From: Verrucomicrobiota bacterium
GTDB taxonomy: Bacteria > Verrucomicrobiota > Verrucomicrobiia > Limisphaerales > J093
DNA: 5,728 nt
Direction of reading: 5' to 3'
Assembly (NCBI GenBank): GCA_003695015.1
Contig: RFJD01000252.1
Coordinates: 1 to 5,728 of the forward strand
Both the position numbers and the translations under genes were made by a program. The notes under the pieces are model-generated. The model saw nothing but the letters and a program-made list of their open reading frames with translations, was not told the DNA's origin and did no database searches. Below, piece by piece: positions 1-5,327 of the stretch (its first letter is position 1; the number at the start of each line of letters is the position of its first letter).

Positions 1-3000
1 CTCACCCGCCTGCGGCAGGATGGGCCGATGGGTGACTTCGGTGATGGCGGGGCCGGCGTTGCTGACGCGCCGGCTGTTGGGCAGGCCCGGGGTGCCGAGG
101 TTGCGCGGGACCTGCATGTCGGCCGACAACTCCAGCCAGTTGCCCCGGAGCCGGAAAAGCACCTGCGGCCAGCCCTTGAGCCAGCGGACCTTGGCCCGGA
201 TGGTGGCGGTCTGCCCCGCTGACAAGCCGCTCACCACGCCCCGCACCGTGTTCGGGCCGGTGTCGCAGTCGCCCTCGGCCCGGATGTGCAGGGCGCGCCG
301 GCCCGAGGCGGCTCCACCGGTTTCGACGGTCGAGGCGCTGTGGTTGCCGAAGAAGCTCCAACTGCTCGAGCCGCTCTCGAAGCCGTTGTTCGACACCACA
401 TTGCCCTTGCCGGCGGGAATGACCTCGACGTCGTCCACGAGGCATTCGCCCGCCCCTTGCATCCCGATGTAAAGCCGGTTGAGGGAGATGCTGCTGTTGC
501 CGTTGTCGAGGCGACCGGTGACCTCGGCGGTCACCCAGGAGGCCTTGCCGGTTTCGTCGCTGTCGGCCCAATTGGGCGCCAGCGTGTTGTCGGCGTCCGG
601 GTCGATCAACTCGAGGCTGCTGCCGCCGCCATCGGACCAGCGGCCCCAACGGCCGCCGTCCCGGTAATCCACCTGGTTGACCACGATGTGGACGCGGTTG
701 GTGACCAGCACGCCGAACTCGTTGGTCCCGACGATGTCCTCCGGCATGGCGAGCGAAAGCCGTTCACCCGAATTGGCCAGGCGGCCGGAGTAATCGCCCA
801 CGGTGTTCTGCTCGTCGAGCTGCGGATGGATCGAGCGGAGGTTGGCCGCATCCTTGGCGACCACCAGGTAGCCGCCCGCCGGAATCACCGTCCCCGCCGG
901 GATGGTGAACCGGATGCCGTCGGTGAACTTCCATTCGCCGACGTCCACCGGTGCGCCGGAGCGGTTGTAAAGCTCGACGTACTCGTCCTCGTCCCGCTGG
1001 GACAGGGGGTGGTACATGATCTCGTTGATGACCACCGGGCTGCGCCAGGGGGCGCTGTTGGCGGCGCCGGGGGTGGGCGTTTCCAGCAAACGCCAGCGCG
1101 GCGCGCCGTCGGGTTGCCGGCCGGTCGAGCGCCCGTTGGGCTGGGCGCCGAACTTCACGGCGTCGATCACCCGGCTTTCGTCCGCGGCGATCAGGAAGAT
1201 CGCCTCACCCGCGGCGTTGAGGGCGAAGCCGAGCTGCGTCTGGTCATAGACCAGATGTCCCCCGGCCGCCAGGGTCGTGCCGTCGGGAATGCGGAACCGG
1301 TTGGTGGCAGGATCGTCCGTGAGGAAACACCCGCTCAGGTCCACTGCGGCGTCCCCGGCATTGAACAGCTCGATGAAATCGACCTGCGGTTCGTCGGTGT
1401 GGGCCAGGAACTCGTTGATGACCACGCCGGCCCACGGATTGGGCTCGATGGCCTCGTCGCGACCCGGACTGCCGCCGATCCGGGCGCTTGCCGCCCACGC
1501 CTCCGGGAAGCTCTCGCCGTAGGACGGCCGGGCCAGCACCAGCGAATGGCCGCCGCCATCGGCCGCCGCCGGCCAGGGATCCTCGTCCCGGTACACCGCC
1601 TCCAGCACGATCGCGTCGGAGTGGTTGCGCACCCGCACCACGCCGCCGCCGTTCTGCAGCGAGCCTTCATAAGGCCCCATCACGCCGCTCAAGCCGTACT
1701 CCGCCTCGACGTCCGCCGGCGATTTGGCAATCACCAAGAAACCGTCCGCCGGCAGGATCGTCCCCTCCGGGATCACGAAGTCCACCGCACCGCTGATCCG
1801 CCAGCCGCCGATGTCCTCGAACAACGGGCTTGGGTTGGCCAGCTCGATGAACTCCAGCTCGCGGCCGTCGGTGCGCGCCCGGGGATGGTACATGATCTCC
1901 GAGACCACGACCTTGGTCCGGCGCGAGGAGGGCGAAAGCCGTTCCCGTTGGGGCCGAAAATCGCCGATCTGCCCGCCGGTCACCGGCCCGAGGTCGCGGA
2001 ACTTCGCCGTCGCCAACTGGTCGGCGTCCCGGCTGGTCACCGCCTGACCCACGTAAAGGGTCGATGGCAGCGTCAGGTCCACGGACCGGAGCAGCGTCCA
2101 GTGCTCGCCGTCCAGACTCGCGTAGGTGCTGTAGGTGTTGCCCGATCGCTTCAGCCGCAGCCAGGTGTAGGGGTAATTGACCGGAAAGTTGCCTTCCTGG
2201 CTGGTCTGGCCGCCGGCCGTGCTGCGCCACATCGCAAAGCAGCCCACCCGGCCGGGCGTCGCCATCGCCGCCACGAAGCGCGCGTCCGGCGTGAGCGCCT
2301 CCCGCACCATCAGGCCCGCCTTGGCGAACGGGTCGGTGGGGGTGAACGCCGCCACCCGCAGGCGGAAGTCGAAGTTGCCCGTCACTTCCTTGTACTCGAA
2401 GTGGAACTGGTCCGCCGTGCCGCCGATGTCCGTGCCGGCGCCCGAGACGTCGTAACCATCGGGCAACGGAACCGAACTCCCGGCCAGATCCGGCTCGCCG
2501 ATCTCGACCGGCGCATAGGCCACGGCCACGAACTGAATGGTGCTGTTCGGGGCGATCGTGTTCGGCGTGACGGCGCGGTCCCGGACGTTGTTGACCGTCA
2601 GGGTGTAGGTTTGCCCCAGCACCAGCGTGTTCACCGTCAGCAGCACGGTGCGGAAGTCCTCGCCGAAGGTCGCGCCGGTGACGGCCACGCCGCCGGTGAG
2701 CGCGTAGTTCGCCGGGTTCAACCCGCTGGCATCCTCGACCCCCTCGCTGAAAACCACCTTCAGCTTGCCGGTGCCCAGGTTCTGGACGTGGTCGAGGGTC
2801 GGCTTCCGCGTGTCAGGCGTCACCGTCAACAACGCCTCGCGGCTGGTGGCCGAGCCGAGCGGATTGGTCAGCACGCAGCGGAACTTGCTGCCGTTGGCGG
2901 CCAGCGGCACCGCCGGGATGGTGTAACTGGCGTTGGTCGCCCCCGCGATGTCCACCCGGTTGCTCTGCCATTGGAAATCGGCCGGATCATCCCCCGCCGG

Positions 3001-3735
3001 CGTCACGGTGAAGGTCACCGGATCGTTTTCCATGACGACTTGGTCCTGCGGCTGTTGGGCGATCTGCGGGGCGGCGATCGATTCGAACTTCAGGTAGTCG
3101 AAATCGCCCTGTCCGGTCGTGAACCGCAAGGTGGTCAGGCCGGAGAGGTGGAGGATCGCCTGTTGACCGGAGGCGTCGCGCAGCGGCACCAGGTTGTTGA
3201 CCCCCCAGCCGCCCGAGCCGGGGGCGCTGAACGTTCCCAGTTGCTCGAGCACCTGCGCGGTGGTGTTCGCCCCGGAAACCACCCGCTGCAGCGAGCCCCG
3301 CATCATGTCCGGGCGGGTGTCCGGATGCGAAAGCGCCGCGTACACGCGGTAATAGCCATCCGGAAAGTTGCGGGTGTAGTTGAGCCAGTTGCCCTCCTGG
3401 ATCCAGCCGAGCCGGTAGTTGACCGTGACCTGCCAGGATCCCCGGTCCACGTCCTCCGGCTTCATGTTCTGGGTCATGGGGACGTTCGGCGACTCGCCCT
3501 GGCGGTATTCGTTGGCCGCACTCTGGTTGTCGCCGCGGTGGTAATCGACGTCGTGCACCGCACTCAACCCGGCGTAGGCCCCTCCGTAATAGGGCATCAC
3601 GCTGGCCTCCGGCTTGTGCTGGCCGCCGCCGTAGTTGAAGTCCTCCGCCTCGATGTAGAAATCGGTCTGCGCCTGGACGACCGCTCCCCCCAGCAACCAC
3701 CCGGCCAATGTCGCCCACCAAACCCAGCCCGCCAT
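1..3735 (-). CDS. Secreted multi-domain lamin-tail-domain protein, partial (C-terminus beyond left edge)
   Basis: The minus-strand frame is open from ATG 3735 to base 1 (1245 codons, no stop), so the C-terminus is missing. Visible regions: signal peptide 1-22 (Trp-rich hydrophobic core, likely cleavage VQA|QT); CBM6/35-like module about 25-220 (FYIEAEDFNYGG, GNWLNYTRNFPDGYYRVYA); Ig-like domain about 222-305 (Cys in FRCVLTNP); second beta-sandwich about 309-405 (LKVVFSEGV); concanavalin/DUF1349-like region about 412-581 (AGLMVREAL, YASLDGEHW); three lamin-tail domains starting near 608, 770 and 901 (SEIMYHP...EFIEL, INEFLAH...DFIELFN, NEIMYHP...EYVELYN), each with a GG(H/S)SL segment; CBM-like module about 1090-1215 (NNGFESGSSSWSFFGNHSAS). 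The closing GPAITEVTHRP resembles the linker that in verrucomicrobial homologues, as I recall them, precedes a CotH-kinase-like region; this is not visible here. The purine run GGGGGAAG before ATG 3735 favours that start, but in-frame ATG 3828 and GTG 3792 remain possible. Probable role: exported surface or matrix protein; the substrate is unknown. Domain calls are from motif resemblance only. Confidence 0.88.
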   Translation of the reverse strand, partial: MAGWVWWATLAGWLLGGAVVQAQTDFYIEAEDFNYGGGQHKPEASVMPYYGGAYAGLSAVHDVDYHRGDNQSAANEYRQGESPNVPMTQNMKPEDVDRGSWQVTVNYRLGWIQEGNWLNYTRNFPDGYYRVYAALSHPDTRPDMMRGSLQRVVSGANTTAQVLEQLGTFSAPGSGGWGVNNLVPLRDASGQQAILHLSGLTTLRFTTGQGDFDYLKFESIAAPQIAQQPQDQVVMENDPVTFTVTPAGDDPADFQWQSNRVDIAGATNASYTIPAVPLAANGSKFRCVLTNPLGSATSREALLTVTPDTRKPTLDHVQNLGTGKLKVVFSEGVEDASGLNPANYALTGGVAVTGATFGEDFRTVLLTVNTLVLGQTYTLTVNNVRDRAVTPNTIAPNSTIQFVAVAYAPVEIGEPDLAGSSVPLPDGYDVSGAGTDIGGTADQFHFEYKEVTGNFDFRLRVAAFTPTDPFAKAGLMVREALTPDARFVAAMATPGRVGCFAMWRSTAGGQTSQEGNFPVNYPYTWLRLKRSGNTYSTYASLDGEHWTLLRSVDLTLPSTLYVGQAVTSRDADQLATAKFRDLGPVTGGQIGDFRPQRERLSPSSRRTKVVVSEIMYHPRARTDGRELEFIELANPSPLFEDIGGWRISGAVDFVIPEGTILPADGFLVIAKSPADVEAEYGLSGVMGPYEGSLQNGGGVVRVRNHSDAIVLEAVYRDEDPWPAAADGGGHSLVLARPSYGESFPEAWAASARIGGSPGRDEAIEPNPWAGVVINEFLAHTDEPQVDFIELFNAGDAAVDLSGCFLTDDPATNRFRIPDGTTLAAGGHLVYDQTQLGFALNAAGEAIFLIAADESRVIDAVKFGAQPNGRSTGRQPDGAPRWRLLETPTPGAANSAPWRSPVVINEIMYHPLSQRDEDEYVELYNRSGAPVDVGEWKFTDGIRFTIPAGTVIPAGGYLVVAKDAANLRSIHPQLDEQNTVGDYSGRLANSGERLSLAMPEDIVGTNEFGVLVTNRVHIVVNQVDYRDGGRWGRWSDGGGSSLELIDPDADNTLAPNWADSDETGKASWVTAEVTGRLDNGNSSISLNRLYIGMQGAGECLVDDVEVIPAGKGNVVSNNGFESGSSSWSFFGNHSASTVETGGAASGRRALHIRAEGDCDTGPNTVRGVVSGLSAGQTATIRAKVRWLKGWPQVLFRLRGNWLELSADMQVPRNLGTPGLPNSRRVSNAGPAITEVTHRPILPQAGE

Positions 3736-3805
3736 CTTCTTCCCCCACCCGCAAGCACGTTCACGACGGACACCACACCCTTGGAGATGCACGCCCGTCC
3801 CGGAT

Positions 3806-3877
3806 GTCTCAGCCAACCAGTGTCTCATTGCGTGTCGGACGTTTGTGACACAACGTCCCAGCAGGTCTCAAGCCAAC
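3806..3877 (+). repeat. Imperfect direct repeat flanking the dyad
   Basis: GTCTCAGCCAAC at 3806-3817 recurs as GTCTCAAGCCAAC at 3865-3877, differing by one inserted A, with the 22-bp dyad between them. The copies are short and the match could be chance; no mobile-element features accompany it. Confidence 0.3.
3837..3858. promoter_or_regulatory. Candidate operator: 22-bp dyad with 7-bp perfect arms
   Basis: The arms GGACGTT (3837-3843) and AACGTCC (3852-3858) are exact reverse complements around an 8-bp centre, TGTGACAC. A shifted inner palindrome, TTGTG-A-CACAA (3843-3853), overlaps the centre. No T-run follows on either strand, so a terminator is unlikely. The position, 132 bp before the thioredoxin ATG and about 100 bp before the lamin-tail ATG, suits a binding site for a dimeric regulator, but the regulator and the regulated gene are unknown. 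Confidence 0.4.
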
Positions 3878-3990
3878 TTCTCGGAAAAATCACCACCCCT
3901 TGCCTCCCAATCCCGCCCCGGCTTGTAACCTTTCGGCCCCTCGCGGCTCCAAACTGGCAGAACGGAAACTGGAATCGAAAACGAAACTAG

Positions 3991-4356
3991 ATGGACAAAC
4001 CGATGAACCCGAACCATTCCCAAGTCGTCCACGCCGACGACACCAACTTCAACCAGCTCGTGATGCAAAGCCCCCTGCCGGTGTTGGTGGACTTCCACGC
4101 CACTTGGTGCGGGCCCTGTCAGATGCTGGCGCCCTTGATCGACCGGTTGGCGGAGGAGTACGCCGGCCGCGTCCGGTTCGTGAAAGTGGACGTGGACGAG
4201 GCGCCCGGCCTGGCGGCCGGCTTCCGCATCCAAGGGGTGCCCACCCTGCTGGTCATCGACCAAGGCAAGATCGTGGACCAGGTCGTGGGGCTGGCCCCGC
4301 CGGCGGCCCTGCGCCGGATGCTCGACAAGGTGGCCGCCCCGGCGACCACCCGGTGA
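3991..4356 (+). CDS. trxA: Thioredoxin (WCGPC active site)
   Basis: Thiol-disulfide oxidoreductase of 121 residues, close to the usual thioredoxin size plus a short N-terminal extension. The active site is W39-C40-G41-P42-C43, preceded by the strand VLVDFHATW with the buried Asp at D34. The cis-proline is P84 in GVPT, and a FVKVDVDE strand lies near residues 63-70. There is no signal peptide or membrane segment, so it should be cytoplasmic. ATG 3991 was chosen, with ATG 4003 (M5) as an alternative; neither has a clear Shine-Dalgarno sequence, and the leader is A-rich. It is the first gene of a same-strand set of four and is followed by a DUF2892 membrane protein and two YeeE/YedE halves. By that context it may reduce persulfides or disulfides formed during sulfur-compound import (inference). 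It could equally be a general thioredoxin. Confidence 0.95.
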   Translation: MDKPMNPNHSQVVHADDTNFNQLVMQSPLPVLVDFHATWCGPCQMLAPLIDRLAEEYAGRVRFVKVDVDEAPGLAAGFRIQGVPTLLVIDQGKIVDQVVGLAPPAALRRMLDKVAAPATTR

Positions 4357-4364
4357 ACTCACCA

Positions 4365-4405
4365 ATCCGACTGATCCGACTGATCCGACCAATCCGACCG
4401 ATCCC
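4365..4405 (+). repeat. 9-bp tandem repeat (ATCCGACYR) abutting the DUF2892 start codon
   Basis: ATCCGAC begins at 4365, 4374, 4383 and 4392 at an exact 9-bp period; the two bases after each copy are TG, TG, CA and CG. A fifth, truncated copy, ATCCC, begins at 4401 and ends one base before the ATG at 4406. The array fills nearly all of the 49-bp gap between the thioredoxin stop and the next gene. Unit length and copy number do not fit a CRISPR array. It may be a slippage-generated microsatellite, a dispersed intergenic repeat family, or a translational spacer. Confidence 0.85.
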
Positions 4406-4648
4406 ATGACCACTGAAAAAGCCATTCGCGCATTGGCCGGCACGCTGGTGCTGGTGTCCGTGGCCCTCGCCCATTTCGTCAGCCCGTGGTGGCTGCTCCT
4501 GACCTGCTTCGTGGGCCTGAACATCCTGCAGTCAGCCTTCACCGGCTTCTGCCCGGCGGAAATCATCCTCCGCAAACTGGGCGTCGGCCGAAACGCCGAA
4601 GGCCAGGCCGGTTGTTGCGGGGGCAACCAACCGGCCGCCCAAGGTTGA
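4406..4648 (+). CDS. DUF2892 (YgaP-type) small inner-membrane protein
   Basis: An 80-residue protein matching the DUF2892 layout: a short amphipathic N-terminus (TTEKAIRALAGT), a first membrane segment at about 11-25, a turn with SPWW, and a second segment at about 29-45 running into QSAFTGFCP and the ILRKLGV tail. In YgaP this domain anchors a rhodanese in the inner membrane; here no rhodanese is fused. C49 lies in the family's usual FCP position. The C-terminal tail carries a vicinal Cys pair (C70-C71, GCCGG), which could bind metal or react with sulfur, though this is speculative. The start is firm by family alignment, yet the bases before it are the tandem repeat and contain no Shine-Dalgarno sequence, so initiation may depend on coupling with the upstream thioredoxin gene 49 bp away or on an SD-independent route. 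The exact biochemical role of the domain is not established. Confidence 0.88.
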   Translation: MTTEKAIRALAGTLVLVSVALAHFVSPWWLLLTCFVGLNILQSAFTGFCPAEIILRKLGVGRNAEGQAGCCGGNQPAAQG

Positions 4649-4758
4649 GGCTTGCCGGTTGACACCGGGCGCACGCCCGGCAAACCCTTGAGGCCGAACC
4701 AGCCGCCTTCCCCGGAAGGACCGGAGTGGCGGGCGGCGTGTGTCATCGCATCAAGCCA
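4649..4758 (+). other. Intercistronic gap with GC hairpin CCGGGC-GCAC-GCCCGG (4665-4680)
   Basis: This 110-bp gap separates the DUF2892 gene from the first YeeE-like gene. It holds a 6-bp GC stem with a 4-nt loop at 4665-4680. Overlapping arms TTGCCGG (4652-4658) and CCGGCAA (4677-4683) could form an alternative, longer-loop pairing. No U-run follows, so it is not a standard intrinsic terminator; attenuation or mRNA stabilisation are possible. GGAAGGA at 4714-4720 is a good Shine-Dalgarno sequence for a GTG at 4726. Confidence 0.4.
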
Positions 4759-5325
4759 ATGAGCCAATCCAACAACTCATCCACCTCCACCCCCGCCCGC
4801 CCGCGCGGGCGCTGGAATCCGTACCTCGTCGGCGCCGGCATCGGCGTGCTCTCCTGGGCCGCCTTCGCCCTCGCCAACAAACCGTTGGGCATCACCTCCT
4901 CGCTCGAGGCCGTGGCCGGCTTTTGCGCCGAGCCGGTCCTGGGCAGGCTGGTGACCAAGAACGCCTACCTCGCCAAGTACCCGTTCGACCTCAACTACGG
5001 CGTGCTCTTTCTGGGCGGGGTGTTTCTCGGCGCCCTGCTCAGCGCGCTGGTCTCGCGGACCTGGCGGGTGGAGGTCGTCCCCGCCGTCTGGCGCGGTCGG
5101 TTCGGCTCCTCGCGCCTTGGTCGTCTGGTCGGCGCCTTCCTGGGCGGGATGGTCATCATGTTCGGGGCCCGGCTGGCGGGCGGCTGCACCAGCGGCCACG
5201 GCATCAGCGGTTCGCTCCAACTGGCCCTGAGCAGTTGGGTGTTCTTCATCACGCTGTTCGTCTCCGGGATCGTGACCGCCGCGATCCTGTTCCGCCGCAG
5301 CGCCACCCCGGGAAGGGAGGACTGA
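4759..5325 (+). CDS. YeeE/YedE family (sulfur transport domain) membrane protein, first half
   Basis: A 188-residue integral membrane protein with hydrophobic segments at about 22-39, 80-98, 123-140 and 155-178. The signature GARLAGGCTSGHGISG (C143, H147) is the conserved cysteine motif of the YeeE/YedE (DUF395) family, whose characterised members transport thiosulfate or related sulfur compounds through membrane cysteines. A further Cys, C56, sits in GFCAEPVLG. The length is about half that of single-chain YeeE proteins, and the next gene supplies a second half, as in two-subunit PmpA/PmpB-type systems. Start choice: ATG 4759 keeps the family-like WNPYLVGAGIG about 18 residues in, but in-frame GTG 4726 has a far better ribosome binding site (GGAAGGA, 5-nt spacer) and would add 11 residues. 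The N-terminal 18 residues are Ser/Thr/Pro/Arg-rich and probably disordered. It lies two bases before the next ATG, so the pair is surely co-transcribed. Confidence 0.88.
   Translation: MSQSNNSSTSTPARPRGRWNPYLVGAGIGVLSWAAFALANKPLGITSSLEAVAGFCAEPVLGRLVTKNAYLAKYPFDLNYGVLFLGGVFLGALLSALVSRTWRVEVVPAVWRGRFGSSRLGRLVGAFLGGMVIMFGARLAGGCTSGHGISGSLQLALSSWVFFITLFVSGIVTAAILFRRSATPGRED
5311..5320 (+). promoter_or_regulatory. Strong Shine-Dalgarno sequence of the second YeeE/YedE half
   Basis: GGAAGGGAGG ends 7 bases before ATG 5328 and lies inside the last codons of the upstream gene, whose stop is at 5323-5325. This fixes the start of the downstream gene and implies coupled translation of the two halves. 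It is the clearest ribosome binding site in the window. Confidence 0.8.
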
Positions 5326-5327
5326 CC

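Larger units (their letters stand above)
3736..3990. promoter_or_regulatory. Divergent intergenic region between the lamin-tail gene and the thioredoxin operon
   Basis: These 255 bases separate two divergent genes, so promoters for both should lie here. I saw no convincing -35/-10 pair in either direction. What can be seen is a dyad at 3837-3858, an imperfect direct repeat (3806-3817 and 3865-3877), and an A-rich leader at about 3961-3990 just before the thioredoxin start. The minus-strand frame of the lamin-tail gene stays open up to base 3867 (stop at 3868-3870), so part of the region could be coding if an upstream start is used. Confidence 0.55.

Noticed and set aside
2987..3754. Minus-strand open frame of 255 codons overlapping the lamin-tail N-terminus
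   Set aside because: It uses a TTG start and a shifted frame; the product is low-complexity Gly/Arg/Pro-rich, while the correct frame gives the signal peptide and carbohydrate-binding-like module.
286..3990. Long plus-strand open frame of 1234 codons
   Set aside because: It lies codon-for-codon antisense to the lamin-tail gene. Its product is Arg/Gly/Val/His-rich with no recognisable domain, while the minus strand gives clear domain motifs throughout. The openness is explained by codon bias.
4365..4405. CRISPR-like array
   Set aside because: The units are 9 bp and directly adjacent with no spacers; this is a simple tandem repeat.
3900..4409. Plus-strand open frame of 169 codons overlapping thioredoxin
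   Set aside because: It is in another frame of the thioredoxin gene, which has all the catalytic motifs; the product is Arg/Pro/Gly-rich without motifs.
4659..4664. Perfect TTGACA -35-like hexamer before the YeeE-like gene
   Set aside because: The bases at the right spacing (around 4682-4687, AAACCC) do not resemble a -10 element, and the hexamer sits in the base of a GC hairpin. An internal promoter cannot be supported.
4665..4680. Intrinsic terminator after the DUF2892 gene
   Set aside because: A GC stem is present, but it is followed by CAAACCC with no U-run, so it does not meet the intrinsic terminator pattern.
3868..4767. Minus-strand open frame of 299 codons opposite thioredoxin and DUF2892
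   Set aside because: It runs antisense to two clearly recognised genes and includes the translated 9-bp repeat (GSVGLVGSVG-type sequence). No family resemblance is seen.
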